A DNA stretch of 64,000 nt, taken from NCBI RefSeq assembly GCF_028475105.1, contig NZ_CP116936.1, positions 3,223,501 through 3,287,500 on the forward strand. Direction: 5' to 3'. Source of the stretch: Micromonospora sp. LH3U1 (GTDB taxonomy: Bacteria > Actinomycetota > Actinomycetes > Mycobacteriales > Micromonosporaceae). Positions 17,500-27,284 of this stretch are shown in pieces (the stretch's first letter is position 1; every line of letters begins with the position of its first letter). Below the pieces are notes generated by a model. That model did no database searches and was not told the DNA's origin. It worked only from the letters and a program-made list of their open reading frames with translations. The translations under genes were made by a program, and so were the position numbers.

Positions 17500-17840
17500 G
17501 CGGGCACTCCCACTCGCTCGGGCAGGTCGAGGTTGGCGATGATCCCGGGGAGGAGCCCGGGAAAACGGTCATTGATCTCGTCGGCACGCAGTTCGTGGCG
17601 ACGGAAACTGCCGTTCGGTGTGACGCGCAGGACGCCGGCGGCCCGCAGCACCTTCAGGTGGTGCGAGAGCGTGGAGATGCTCACCTCGGACAACGCGTCG
17701 AACTTTCCGCAGACGACACCACCGGCCTGCGCCAACTGCCGTACGACGCTCAGGCGCACCGGGTCGGCGAGGGCGCCGAGCAACGTGGCCAGGTCGACCG
17801 AGGCGAGATCGGGATGATGCAGGGCTCTCATGGACGCCAT
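17496..17840 (-). CDS. ArsR-family winged-helix repressor
   Basis: The ATG at 17840 gives 114 residues; a second ATG at 17831 is possible, and an extension to 17876 lacks support. The fold is the usual ArsR winged helix: LLGALADPVRLSVVRQLA, then DALSEVSISTLSHHLKVLRAAGV as the recognition helix, then the wing NGSFRRHELR. There is no CxC metal site, so it is likely to answer to an organic effector or redox state. The upstream stretch TTCGAAATCACGAATTGAA in the divergent promoter region is a candidate operator for itself, the nitroreductase and the ThuA-like gene. Confidence 0.85.
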   Translation of the reverse strand: MASMRALHHPDLASVDLATLLGALADPVRLSVVRQLAQAGGVVCGKFDALSEVSISTLSHHLKVLRAAGVLRVTPNGSFRRHELRADEINDRFPGLLPGIIANLDLPERVGVPA

Positions 17841-17896
17841 GCTAGCTTTCAATTCGTGATTTCGAAAACTATCCAAATGCTGAGCGGAGCACGGCC

Positions 17897-18559
17897 ATGC
17901 CTGTCGACACTGTGATCTTCAGCGGGGATGGTCCGCACGCCGACCCCTGGCACCAGTTGGCCGAGACCAGCGCCACGATCGCCAGCCTGCTCGGCGACGA
18001 GGACCAGGTCGCGATCGTGACCTCCGTCGACCAACTCGAGGCGGCACTCGACGGCGCCCGCCTGCTGGTGGTGAACGCGAGCGCGGACCGTTCCACCCCG
18101 ATCCCCGAGGACGAGGCCTTCGCCCGCATCCTCGACCGCTTCCTGGCCCGTGGCGGCAGCCTGCTCGCCACCCACAGCGCCACGATCGCGTTCCCTCAGC
18201 TGGCGAGCTGGCGTTCCGCCCTCGGCGCCGCCTGGGACCACGGCCGGACCTTCCATCCGCCGATCGGCCCGAGTCTCGTCCGGCGCACCGGTGTCGAGCA
18301 TCCGATCACTACCGGTCTCGGTGACATCGAGGTCCACGACGAGCGCTACACCGACCTGGAGCTGGTCGACGGCGCCCAGATCGAGCCCCTCTACGTCCAC
18401 GACGAGGGCGGTGACACCCACCCACTCGTCTGGGCGCGCACCATCGGGACCAGCCGGATCGTCTACAGCGCGCTCGGGCACGGCGTCCGGTCGTACGAGT
18501 CGCAGGGGCACGTCGAGCTGCTGCGCCGCATCGTGGCCTGGCTCCGTTACGACGTCTGA
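17897..18559 (+). CDS. ThuA-like (class I glutamine amidotransferase-like) domain protein
   Basis: The ATG at 17897 gives 220 residues. The sequence has the ThuA-like flavodoxin fold: DTVIFSGDG near the start, LLVVNASAD, FLARGGSLLATHSATIAF, HPITTGLGDIEVHDERY and the final SALGHGVRSYES. Homologues occur near sugar catabolism genes and are thought to act on carbohydrates. No partner enzyme is near. It is divergent from the ArsR gene, which may control it. Confidence 0.8.
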   Translation: MPVDTVIFSGDGPHADPWHQLAETSATIASLLGDEDQVAIVTSVDQLEAALDGARLLVVNASADRSTPIPEDEAFARILDRFLARGGSLLATHSATIAFPQLASWRSALGAAWDHGRTFHPPIGPSLVRRTGVEHPITTGLGDIEVHDERYTDLELVDGAQIEPLYVHDEGGDTHPLVWARTIGTSRIVYSALGHGVRSYESQGHVELLRRIVAWLRYDV

Positions 18560-18714
18560 TCCGCAACGGTCCACGGTGGTCACTGCACAGTGTCCACTCG
18601 CTCGCAACCGCTGCGGGTCACGCCCCGCGTAGCCCGGTGAAGAACTTCACAGGGGTTGGGCGATCGTCGCCGGCCGTGCCTAACGTCGGTCGGGTTCGCC
18701 ACTGCGGACACCAC

Positions 18715-19542
<828 letters not shown>

Positions 19543-19548
19543 CGGATG

Positions 19549-19592
19549 ACACGCGAACGCTCGGCCGGTGAACCGGCCGAGCGTTCGCGTGT
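19549..19592. terminator. Terminator after the rpf-like gene
   Basis: A perfect 20-bp stem (19549-19568 with 19573-19592) closed by a TGAA loop, six bases after the stop codon. Confidence 0.9.
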
Positions 19593-19637
19593 GGGGTGCT
19601 GATCAGCCCGACTGTCCGTGCCCCCGACGGACCGCCG

Positions 19638-20009
19638 TCACGCAGCGGAGGCGGACGCCTTCGACTCTCGCTGTGACGCCACCGGGCCGGCGTTCCAGCC
19701 CCAGCGGGGCGCCGGTGCCGCGCTCTCCCCGGGCCGGCCCGTCCCGACCCCGTCACTGTCGTCGCCGTCGATGGTCGTGTCGACCGAGGCGGGCGTGCTG
19801 CGGGCCAGTCGCAGCGACTGCTCGGCGCCGTTGCGGGCCGCGCACGGCCAGGACTGCCCGGCGCACTGGAGGTTGCGGCAGTGCCCCTCGTCGTCCGGCT
19901 CGTGGGCGCTCAGCACGTCGATCGCCAACTGCCAGAGCAGCGGGTCGGTCACGTCGTGCGGGCGCTCGGCGCTGCGGCTCGGTCGGTTGCTGGTGTCGTC
20001 GTCGGACAT
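19638..20009 (-). CDS. Small conserved actinobacterial protein with Cys/Trp-Pro-Cys motif
   Basis: The ATG at 20009 lies 8 bases after an AAGGGGGGGA tract. 123 residues, no signal peptide or membrane segment. After a polar start, LLWQLAIDVLSAHEPDDEGHC is followed by C-N4-C-style cysteines ending in WPCAAR. The pattern (H/C...C...WPC) recurs in small actinobacterial proteins of unknown function and could bind a metal. The C-terminal half is low complexity. Confidence 0.65.
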   Translation of the reverse strand: MSDDDTSNRPSRSAERPHDVTDPLLWQLAIDVLSAHEPDDEGHCRNLQCAGQSWPCAARNGAEQSLRLARSTPASVDTTIDGDDSDGVGTGRPGESAAPAPRWGWNAGPVASQRESKASASAA

Positions 20010-20135
20010 GGTGGGTCCCCCCCTTGGCAGGCTGTACCCCCCAAGGGTCACCCGTCAGCCGCAGGCTAAACCGCCGGCCTGCTGTGATGTGTCTCCGGTC
20101 GCAGCTCCGACGTCCGAACACGGCACGCATACCGG

Positions 20136-21329
20136 TCAATCCGGCAACAGCGGCATCTCGACGCCCGGATCCCGGCCGAGCAGCACCGCACGGGTGAGCG
20201 CCGCCGATCCGAACCGGTCGCGGACCGCGTCGACCGCGGCGTCCAACTCCGCACCCGGGTCGCGGTGGAACGGCAGCTCCGGCTGCACCGGGTTGTCGTC
20301 CAGATTGCCGATCGACACACCGATCAGGGTGGCACCACGGCGATCAATCTCGGGCAGCGCGGCTCGCAGCAACGCCCGGGCGGCGGCGAGCAGCGGGGTC
20401 GTGTCCGCGGTCGCCTTGCCCACCGTGTGCGAGCGGGTGGCCCGGGTGTAGTCGCCGAAGCGCAGCCGCAGCACCACCGTGCGACCGGACCGCCCGGCCG
20501 CCCGCATCCGCCGGCTGACCCGGTCGACCAGGCCGGCGAGGATGGCATCCAGCTCCGCCGGGGCATGCGGGGTACGGCTCAGCGCGTGCTGCGCGCCCAT
20601 CGAACCGCGCCGTCGGCCGACCTGCACGGCCCGGGGGTCGTGATTGTGCGCCAGGGCGTGCAGGTGTCGCCCGGCCCCGGCCCCGAGCAGCGACACCAGC
20701 GCGGCCTCGCCGAGCCGGGACACCTCCCCGACGGTACGGATCCGGTGTTCCCGCAGCTTCGCGGAGGTGACCGGGCCGACGCCCCAGAGCCGCTCCACCG
20801 GCAGCGGGTGCAGGAACGCCAGCTCGGCGTCCGGCGCCACCACCAGCAGCCCGTCCGGCTTCGCCACCCCGCTGGCCACCTTCGCCAGGAACTTCGTGCG
20901 GGCCACGCCCACCGTGATCGGCAGGTGGACCCGTTCACGGACCTCCCGGCGCAGCCGCTCGGCGATCTCGGCCGGCGACCCGACCAGCCGCCGCAGGCCA
21001 CCCACGTCCAGGAACGCCTCGTCGATGGAGAGCCCTTCGACCAGCGGGGTGGTCTGCCGGAAGATCTCGAAGACCGCGCGGCTCGCCGCCGTGTACGCCG
21101 ACATCCGGGGCGGCACCACGATCGCATCCGGACACAGTCGGCGCGCCTGCTGCCCGCCCATCGCGCTGCGTACGCCCCGCGCCTTCGCCTCGTAGCTGGC
21201 CGCGAGGACCACGCCGCCGCCAACGATCACCGGCCGCCCGCGTAGGCGCGGGTCGTCGCGTTGCTCGACCGACGCGTAGAAGGCGTCCAGGTCGGCGTGC
21301 AGGATGCTGGCGCCGGGCGACACGTACAC
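20136..21329 (-). CDS. dinB: DNA polymerase IV (Y-family translesion polymerase)
   Basis: 397 residues from GTG at 21329; another GTG at 21323 is equally possible, and no clear ribosome-binding site is seen. Catalytic carboxylates are D13 (ILHADLDAFYASVE) and D103/E104 (SIDEAFLDV). The thumb HhH region (LWGVGPVTSAKLREHRI) and little finger follow. QPELPF (349-354) matches the beta-clamp-binding motif, so it can be recruited to the replisome, as expected for DinB rather than the clamp-less DinB variants. A near-consensus LexA box overlaps the start. Confidence 0.93.
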   Translation of the reverse strand: MYVSPGASILHADLDAFYASVEQRDDPRLRGRPVIVGGGVVLAASYEAKARGVRSAMGGQQARRLCPDAIVVPPRMSAYTAASRAVFEIFRQTTPLVEGLSIDEAFLDVGGLRRLVGSPAEIAERLRREVRERVHLPITVGVARTKFLAKVASGVAKPDGLLVVAPDAELAFLHPLPVERLWGVGPVTSAKLREHRIRTVGEVSRLGEAALVSLLGAGAGRHLHALAHNHDPRAVQVGRRRGSMGAQHALSRTPHAPAELDAILAGLVDRVSRRMRAAGRSGRTVVLRLRFGDYTRATRSHTVGKATADTTPLLAAARALLRAALPEIDRRGATLIGVSIGNLDDNPVQPELPFHRDPGAELDAAVDAVRDRFGSAALTRAVLLGRDPGVEMPLLPD

Positions 21330-21336
21330 ATGTTCG
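21323..21336. promoter_or_regulatory. Candidate SOS (LexA) box at the dinB start
   Basis: CGTACACATGTTCG has the form GTAC-N4-GTTC, one base from the actinobacterial LexA consensus GAAC-N4-GTTC, and overlaps the proposed dinB start. Position supports DNA-damage control; the mismatch keeps this tentative. Confidence 0.4.
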
Positions 21337-21380
21337 CATGACGTCCGGCCGTCGCGGCAGTGAGCTGGGCGAACTCCCGA

Positions 21381-21818
21381 TCAGTCGAGGCAGAACTCGT
21401 TGCCCTCCGGGTCGGCCATCACGAGGTGACCGGCTCCCAGCGGGGGAGCGGGTTCGTGACGACCGAGCCGGGTGGCGCCGTGCGAGGCGAGCCGTTCGGC
21501 CTCCGCCTCCAGGGCCGCCATCCGCTCGTCGCCGGTGAGCCCGGGTGCGGCTCGTACATCGACGTGGACGCGGTTCTTCGTCTGCTTGCGCTCCGGCACC
21601 CGCTGGAAGAACAGGCGCGGCCCCGCGCCGTCGGGGTCGACCACCGCCGACGCGTCGTTGCGGTTCTCCGGAGGCACACCCATCGCTTCCAGTGCCTGCT
21701 CCCATGACTCGAAGTCGCCGGGCGGCGGCTGCACCTGGTAGCCGAGCGCCTCGGCCCAGAACGCCGCCAACGCGGCCGGGTCGGAACAGTCGAACGTGAT
21801 CTGCACATCGCGGGCCAT
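21381..21818 (-). CDS. VOC (glyoxalase-like) family protein
   Basis: The ATG at 21818 has AGGGAG upstream and gives 145 residues. Two VOC half-modules are visible: VQITFDCSDPAALAAFWAEAL, with RLFFQRVPE, and KNRVHVDVRA with HLVMADPEGNEFCLD at the end. This form is common in actinobacteria as a small resistance or detoxification protein of unknown substrate. It is divergent from the WYL regulator at 21913, its likely controller. Confidence 0.85.
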   Translation of the reverse strand: MARDVQITFDCSDPAALAAFWAEALGYQVQPPPGDFESWEQALEAMGVPPENRNDASAVVDPDGAGPRLFFQRVPERKQTKNRVHVDVRAAPGLTGDERMAALEAEAERLASHGATRLGRHEPAPPLGAGHLVMADPEGNEFCLD

Positions 21819-21912
21819 GTCAGCTCCCTGTTCGTTGATCTGGTCGGTCCTGATCCCACCCTGTCGCCAATAGCGGACAGGGTCGTTCCGCATTGTGTGC
21901 AACGATCGGCGC

Positions 21913-22887
21913 GTGACCGTCGAAGCGACGACCGAACGGGTGCTGCGGTTGCTGGCGCTGTTGCAGCGGCGACCGTCCTGGACGGCCGCCGAGCTCGCCG
22001 CCGAGCTGGGGGTCACCGGCCGCTGCGTGCGCCGAGACGTGCAGCGACTGCGTACGCTCGGGTACCCCGTGCACGCGACGGCGGGCGTCGGCGGCGGCTA
22101 TCAACTCGGCGCGGGCACCCGGCTGCCGCCACTGCTCCTCGACGACGAGGAGGCGATCGCGACGGCGGTCTCCCTGCGGTTCGCCTCGGGGGGCACGGTC
22201 GCCGGGGCGGGCGAGGCGGCGCTGCGGGCACTCGCGAAGCTCGATCAGGTGATGCCGGCGCGGCTGCGCGCCGAGGTGCGGGCCGTGCACGGCTCCACGG
22301 AGACCCTCGTCGGTCCGGTGGTCGAGATCGACGCGGACCTGCTGATGACACTCGCACGGGCCTGTCGAGACGCCGTGCGGGTCCGCTTCCGGTACGCCGG
22401 CCGTGACGGTGGGAACCGCGAGCGGACGATCGAGCCGATTCGGATGGTCACGACCGGCCGCCGCTGGTATCTGATGGCCTGGGACGTCGACCGCGACGAC
22501 TGGCGCACGTTCCGCCTGGACCGGATGAGCGCGGCGGTGGCGACGACCTGGCGCTTCCGGGCGCGCGAGCACCCGGATCCGGTCGCCTTCGTGCAGCGGT
22601 CCGTGACCGAGGCGCCATACCGGTATCTCGCCCGGGTGCGCGTGCACGCCCCGGGCGACCGGGTGCGGGAGCTGGTCCCGCCCCAGGTGGGGCGTGTCGA
22701 GGACGATGGCGACGGGTGGTGTGTGCTGGTCGTCGGCGGGGAGCGCCTGGACTGGCTCGCCGCGCACGTCGCCCGCCTGGACTACGAGGTGGAGGTGCTG
22801 GAGCCTCCGGAGCTGCGCGAGGCCGCCGCTCTGCTCGCCCGCCGCCTCGCGGCGATGGCCGGCGCGGCGTCGGAGCGCAGCGTGTAG
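21913..22887 (+). CDS. WYL-domain (YafY-type) transcriptional regulator
   Basis: The GTG at 21913 gives 324 residues; a GTG at 21895 would add six. There is no Shine-Dalgarno sequence, so it may be leaderless. The N-terminal HTH is TERVLRLLALLQRRPSWTAAELAAELGVT, followed by GVGGGYQL. The WYL domain contains RRWYLMAWDVDRDDWRTFRLDRM, with the ligand-binding aromatic and basic residues. The WCX segment covers the C-terminus. It probably controls the divergent VOC gene. Its 3' end overlaps the GNAT gene on the other strand by 106 bases. Confidence 0.87.
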   Translation: MTVEATTERVLRLLALLQRRPSWTAAELAAELGVTGRCVRRDVQRLRTLGYPVHATAGVGGGYQLGAGTRLPPLLLDDEEAIATAVSLRFASGGTVAGAGEAALRALAKLDQVMPARLRAEVRAVHGSTETLVGPVVEIDADLLMTLARACRDAVRVRFRYAGRDGGNRERTIEPIRMVTTGRRWYLMAWDVDRDDWRTFRLDRMSAAVATTWRFRAREHPDPVAFVQRSVTEAPYRYLARVRVHAPGDRVRELVPPQVGRVEDDGDGWCVLVVGGERLDWLAAHVARLDYEVEVLEPPELREAAALLARRLAAMAGAASERSV

Positions 22888-23363
22888 TGACGCAGCGACA
22901 CCGGACTGCCGTCGGGGGCGGTCCATGGTGCCGTGCTGCTGCCGGTGCACCGCCACCCGGCGCGCTCGTAGAGGGCGACCGCCTCGGCGCTACCGGAGGT
23001 CACGTCCAGCACCAGATCCGTCCCACGCGCACTCGCCCACTGCCGGGCCCGGCCCAGCAACGCGTTGCCCAGCGCCAACCCTCGGGCGCGCGGTATCACG
23101 AAGAGCCGAGCCACCTCGGCCGTCGGCCGGGCAGGCGGCCCGTTCGCTGGACTGGGCACCCGGTGCACCGCGACGTGTCCGAGGATTGCCGCGTCCGCGT
23201 CGACGGCCACCCACGCGCGCGCCGGGTGCGGCTCGCGTAGCCACCGGTGCGGGTCGGCGGGCCAGTTCAGGGGGTACCGGTCGGCCTGGTGAACCGTCGC
23301 GAGCCCCGCGACGCAGCCGTCGAGGTCGGTGAGGCGTCGCCGACGGATGCGGGGTTGAATCAC
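22782..23363 (-). CDS. GNAT-family N-acetyltransferase
   Basis: The GTG at 23363 overlaps the upstream GNAT stop (GTGA), so the two are translationally coupled. 193 residues. The acetyl-CoA-binding core is VARLFVIPRARGLALGNALLGRARQW, with ALYERAGW close to the end of the fold. The last 35 residues (RRRASRAAASRSSGGS) are low complexity and lie antisense to the WYL gene. It should be a cytoplasmic acetyl-CoA-dependent acyltransferase of unknown substrate. Confidence 0.8.
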   Translation of the reverse strand: MIQPRIRRRRLTDLDGCVAGLATVHQADRYPLNWPADPHRWLREPHPARAWVAVDADAAILGHVAVHRVPSPANGPPARPTAEVARLFVIPRARGLALGNALLGRARQWASARGTDLVLDVTSGSAEAVALYERAGWRCTGSSTAPWTAPDGSPVSLRHYTLRSDAAPAIAARRRASRAAASRSSGGSSTSTS

Positions 23364-23881
23364 AGTTCGTCGAATGGGCGGGCGTAGCGGAACTCGCCGC
23401 GGATCGATTCCCGCCACGCGCTCAAGGGGCGGGCCTGGAAATACTGCGGGCCCCACGGCTGCGGCGGGGTGACGCCCACCTCGACGGCGGGCCGGAACCC
23501 GAACCGCGGGTAGTAGTCGGGGTGCCCGAGCAACACCACCAGCGGCTCGTCGTGGGCGTCGGCCGCGCCGAGCACCGCGTGCATCAACGCCGAGCCGACC
23601 CCACGCCGCTGCCAGTCGGGCAGTACGCCGAGCGGCCCCAGCCCGAGCGCCACCGGCTGACCGGCCACCAGAGCGCGGGTGGCCACCACGTGCCCCACCA
23701 CCAGGCCGTCCGGGTCGGTCGCCACCAGGGAGTACGCGGGCAGCCAGCCCTCGTCGGCGCGCAGCGCGTCGACCAGGGTCGCCTCGATCGGTACGCCCCC
23801 GCCGTCCGCCTTCCCGAAGGCGGCAGAGTGCACGGCCCGAATTCCATCGATATCGGCGGGCGTCTCGCGTCTGATCAGCAC
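23360..23881 (-). CDS. GNAT-family N-acetyltransferase, YhbS-like
   Basis: The GTG at 23881 gives 173 residues starting MLIRRETPADID, the usual GNAT start; a longer frame upstream is antisense noise over the next gene. The core is LGPLGVLPDWQRRGVGSALMHAVL (pyrophosphate loop RRGVGSA), then LVVLLGHPDYYPRFGFRPA, as in YhbS-type acetyltransferases. It is the first gene of a coupled GNAT pair. Confidence 0.88.
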   Translation of the reverse strand: MLIRRETPADIDGIRAVHSAAFGKADGGGVPIEATLVDALRADEGWLPAYSLVATDPDGLVVGHVVATRALVAGQPVALGLGPLGVLPDWQRRGVGSALMHAVLGAADAHDEPLVVLLGHPDYYPRFGFRPAVEVGVTPPQPWGPQYFQARPLSAWRESIRGEFRYARPFDEL

Positions 23882-23970
23882 CGCGCCACCATAAGGTGTG
23901 CCCTGTCGTGGGCTCCAGGCGTTTATCGGGTCGAACGCCGATGACGCAGCCAGGCCGAGCCCGCCGCGCC

Positions 23971-25545
23971 TCATCCGACGGCCGTGGCCGATGGTGGGGC
24001 ACTGCCGCCCCGCGGTGCCTCCGGTGCCATCAGCCGAACGATCTCCGCCTGGTCGGCCGCCGAGGGTAGCCCCCATTCCGGCCGGTAGCCGTACACCTCG
24101 TGCAGTGGGGTGGAGCCGGTGCGGCCGTCCAGGATCTCCACGGCGTCCGTGCCGATCAGACCGGGATGCTCCACGCCGCAGGCCTCGGCGACCTTGGTCA
24201 GGTCGCGGCGCAGCGTCCCCAGGTAGTTGGCGGCCCGGACCGATTTCGACGCCGGGTCCAGGCCCCGGGTGAGCCACGCGTTCTGCGTGGCGACGCCGGT
24301 GGGGCAGGTGTCGGTGTGGCATTTCTGCGCCTGGATGCAGCCGATCGACAGCATCGCCTCGCGACCGACGTTGACCAGGTCGCAGCCGAGCGCGAAGGCC
24401 ACGATCGCGTTGTCCGGCAGGCCGAGTTTGCCGCCGCCGACGAAGACCACCTTTTCGTGCAGGTCGTGCTCGGCGAAGACCTTGTACACCCGGGAGAAGC
24501 CCTGCTGGAACGGGAGCGAGACGGAGTCGGTGAAGATCAGCGGTGCGGCGCCGGTGCCGCCCTCGCCGCCGTCGATCGTCACGAAGTCGACGCCTCGGCC
24601 GGTGTCGCGCATCAGGGTGGCCAGCTCGTGCCAGAAGCCCAGGTCGCCGACCGCCGACTTGATGCCGACCGGCAGACCCGTCTCGGCGGCCAGCAGTTCC
24701 ACCCAGTCGAGCAAACTGTCGCAGTCGGAGAACTCGGCGTGTCGGGACGGGCTGACGCAGTCCTGTCCGGCCGGGATGCCCCGGGTGGCGGCGATCTCGG
24801 CGGACACCTTCGCCCCGGGCAGCAGCCCACCGAGGCTGGGCTTGGCACCCTGGCTCAGCTTGATCTCCAACGCCTTCACTGGTGCGCCGGCGACCAGGTC
24901 CTTCAGCCGGTCCAGGCTGAACCGGCCGTGCTCGTCGCGGCAGCCGAAGTACGCCGTACCCAGCTGAAAGACCAGCTCACCACCGTTGCGATGGTATGGC
25001 GACAGCCCGCCCTCGCCGGTGTTCTGTAGGCAGCCGGCGAGCGCCGCCCCCTTGTTCAGCGCGGTGATGGCGTTGCCGGAGAGCGAGCCGAAGCTCATCC
25101 CGGAGATGTTGACCACCGATTCCGGTCGGAACGCTCGAGCCCGCCCCCGGGCCGCGCCGAGCACCTTCGCGCAGGGCAACCGCACGTCGTGCCCCGCGGT
25201 CGGCGACGACGGCGGCACGGCCCGGCCGAACGTGCGGTGCTTGATGATCGGATAACCGGCGGTGTACTCGATGTCGTTGTCCGTGCCGAAGCCGAAGTAG
25301 TTGTTCTCCTGCTTCGCCGACGCGTACACCCAGCGGCGCTGGTCGCGGGTGAACGGCCGCTCCTCGTTGTTGCCGGCGACGATGTACTGCCGAAGCTCCG
25401 GCCCGATCGCCTCCAACAGGTATCGGGCGCGGCCGAGCACCGGGAAGTTGCGCAGCAACGCGTGGTCGCGCTGGATCAGATCACGCGCGGCGAGCGCCGC
25501 GACGGCGGCGGTGACAGCGGGTACGGCTCGACGGGCCCATTTCAT
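23971..25545 (-). CDS. FMN-binding glutamate-synthase-like oxidoreductase with N-terminal membrane helix
   Basis: The ATG at 25545 (GGAAAG upstream) gives 524 residues. A short N-terminal hydrophobic helix (AVPAVTAAVAALAA) may tether it to the membrane. The rest is the central/FMN domain of glutamate synthase: NISGMSFGSLSGNAITALNKGA, NTGEGGLSPYH, VDFVTIDGGEGGTGAAPL, VVFVGGGKLGLPDNAIVAFALGC in parts, and the cysteines of a 3Fe-4S cluster in CIQAQKCHTDTCPTG. The glutaminase domain is missing, so it is not a complete GltB. The physiological reaction of this stand-alone class is unknown. Confidence 0.9.
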   Translation of the reverse strand: MKWARRAVPAVTAAVAALAARDLIQRDHALLRNFPVLGRARYLLEAIGPELRQYIVAGNNEERPFTRDQRRWVYASAKQENNYFGFGTDNDIEYTAGYPIIKHRTFGRAVPPSSPTAGHDVRLPCAKVLGAARGRARAFRPESVVNISGMSFGSLSGNAITALNKGAALAGCLQNTGEGGLSPYHRNGGELVFQLGTAYFGCRDEHGRFSLDRLKDLVAGAPVKALEIKLSQGAKPSLGGLLPGAKVSAEIAATRGIPAGQDCVSPSRHAEFSDCDSLLDWVELLAAETGLPVGIKSAVGDLGFWHELATLMRDTGRGVDFVTIDGGEGGTGAAPLIFTDSVSLPFQQGFSRVYKVFAEHDLHEKVVFVGGGKLGLPDNAIVAFALGCDLVNVGREAMLSIGCIQAQKCHTDTCPTGVATQNAWLTRGLDPASKSVRAANYLGTLRRDLTKVAEACGVEHPGLIGTDAVEILDGRTGSTPLHEVYGYRPEWGLPSAADQAEIVRLMAPEAPRGGSAPPSATAVG

Positions 25546-25606
25546 GCCCGGCAATCTTTCCGCCCAGGCCGTCGGCCAAACCGGCCCGGGCGCGCCGACG
25601 TGCTGG

Positions 25607-26020
25607 TCAGGCCTCGGGCGGGGAGATGTTGACCAGCCAACTGATGCCGTACGCGTCGACGCACTGGCCGAACTCCGCGCCCCACATCTGCTTCTCCAAG
25701 GGGATCGTCACCGAGCCGCTCTCGGAGAGCTGCTTCCAGTAGCCGGTCAACTCGTCGTGGTCGTCGCCGCTGAGACTGATCGTGATGGTGGTGCCGGGTT
25801 GGTAGGCCATCCCGGGCGGGAGGTCCGAGGCCATCAGCGTGAAGCCGCTCGGCGACTCGAGCTGCCCGTGCATGATCTGGTTTGCGAGCCCCGGGTCCGG
25901 GTTACCGAAATCGCCGAACGTGTTCACCGTCAGCTCGCCACCGAACACGCGGTGGTAGAACTCCAACGCCTCGCGCGCCGTGCCGGGAAAGTTGAGGTAC
26001 GGGTTGAGTCGCGACTGCAC
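25607..26020 (-). CDS. PhnB-like VOC family protein
   Basis: The GTG at 26020 follows AGGAGG; 137 residues. The pattern is that of PhnB/3-demethylubiquinone-methyltransferase-like VOC proteins: LNPYLNFPGTAREALEFYHRVFGGEL at the start, LMASDLPPGM in the middle, and EKQMWGAEFGQCVDAYGISWLVN at the end. No substrate can be assigned. It stands alone. Confidence 0.85.
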   Translation of the reverse strand: MQSRLNPYLNFPGTAREALEFYHRVFGGELTVNTFGDFGNPDPGLANQIMHGQLESPSGFTLMASDLPPGMAYQPGTTITISLSGDDHDELTGYWKQLSESGSVTIPLEKQMWGAEFGQCVDAYGISWLVNISPPEA

Positions 26021-26153
26021 AGCACCCTCCTTGGTCCTGGTCAGCGGTCATCGTCGCAGCCCGATGGAGGGTGGACAACGAGGCGCGCCCAGGGTCGTGC
26101 GCCAGGGCGGCGGTGCGGGTACGCCCCTGCCCCGCCGCCCTCGCCGTCGTCGG

Positions 26154-27284
26154 TCAGCGGTGCCGGAACGACTGGCGGACCGACCCGCCGACGACCGCGC
26201 ACCACGTGCTCGTGCTGAGCTTGCCGTTGCGGGGCAGGCCGTGCAGCGCCTGCAGATCCTGCACGGCCGCCCGGGTGGCGTTGTCGTACGCCCCGGTGAC
26301 GGTGACCGCGTACCCCTTGGTCGCGAGGATCTCCTGGACCGCCGTGACCGGCGTGCCGGTGGCGTGCTGGTTCAGTTCCGGTACCAGCGTCTCCCAGGTC
26401 GGCGTGGTGAGGGTGGCGTCCACGTCCACCGGGATGCCGTTGCGGGCCTGCCAGTCCTGCACGGCCGCCACGGTCGCGGCGTCGAACGTGCCACTGACCG
26501 TCACCGCGTAGCCCCGATGCACGAGCAGGTGCTGCACCACCCGGACCGAGGGGGAGTTGACGAAGCGCCACAGGTCCGGCCAGCGGCGCGCCGGCACGTC
26601 ACCCAGCTTGGTGCCGAGGGCGGCGTGGACCCGTCGGCGCAGCTCGGGGAACTGCCGGTAGAAGGCGGCGCCCGGGCACTGGGTGGTGCGGAAGTCCCAG
26701 TGGCCGAAGATGTCGTGCGCGTGCAGCCCGTACTGCCGGCAGATGGCGACGCAGAGCTCGACCAGCGAGTCGGTCAGTGCCTTCGGTGGCGTCTCGGTGA
26801 CGTAGGTGCCCTCGTTCTCGATGCCGATGGCCCGGCCGTTCTCGCCCGGGCAGTGCGCCGAGATCATCTGTCGGTCGCCGGCTTCGAGGCGCTTCAGGCT
26901 GCCCCGGCGGCCCTCCAACACGTAGCCGCCGCGGCTCACCGTGAAGTGCTGGCCGGTGTCCGACCAGCCATTGCCGTCGATGTGCAGGTCCTGGCAGTCG
27001 TGGGCCAGCCTGACCGCCTGCTCGCGGGAGTAGTCGGTGACGTTCGGGAACGCCATGTGATGCACGATGATCTTGTTGGTGGCGATGGCGCTGACCGACA
27101 GCGGGTCCTTCGGCGGGCGGGCATCCCACTCGGCACAGCTGATGATCCAGTCCAGGTCGGTGCCCGGAGCGGCCTGGGCTGTGCTCGGGAAGGCGAGTTC
27201 GCTCCCGACGACGGCGACCGTGGCGGCGCCGAGACCGGCCCGCAGCAGCGTCCGGCGATCCACTTCGGAATGGTCGACGTGCAT
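26154..27284 (-). CDS. Tat-exported N-acetylmuramoyl-L-alanine amidase with two peptidoglycan-binding repeats
   Basis: The ATG at 27284 has AGGAGGAG upstream; 376 residues. The N-terminus has a twin-arginine signal (RR at 10-11, then LLRAGLGAATVAVVGS, AQAAP). The amidase/PGRP domain (40-215) shows zinc histidines H75/H76 in IIVHHMAF, IGIENEGTYV in the middle, and GHWDFRTTQCPG. Two tandem peptidoglycan-binding-like repeats follow (YAVTVSGTFDAATVAAVQDWQ and YAVTVTGAYDNATRAAVQDLQ in pieces). It should cleave the lactyl bond between MurNAc and the stem peptide outside the membrane. Confidence 0.9.
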   Translation of the reverse strand: MHVDHSEVDRRTLLRAGLGAATVAVVGSELAFPSTAQAAPGTDLDWIISCAEWDARPPKDPLSVSAIATNKIIVHHMAFPNVTDYSREQAVRLAHDCQDLHIDGNGWSDTGQHFTVSRGGYVLEGRRGSLKRLEAGDRQMISAHCPGENGRAIGIENEGTYVTETPPKALTDSLVELCVAICRQYGLHAHDIFGHWDFRTTQCPGAAFYRQFPELRRRVHAALGTKLGDVPARRWPDLWRFVNSPSVRVVQHLLVHRGYAVTVSGTFDAATVAAVQDWQARNGIPVDVDATLTTPTWETLVPELNQHATGTPVTAVQEILATKGYAVTVTGAYDNATRAAVQDLQALHGLPRNGKLSTSTWCAVVGGSVRQSFRHR

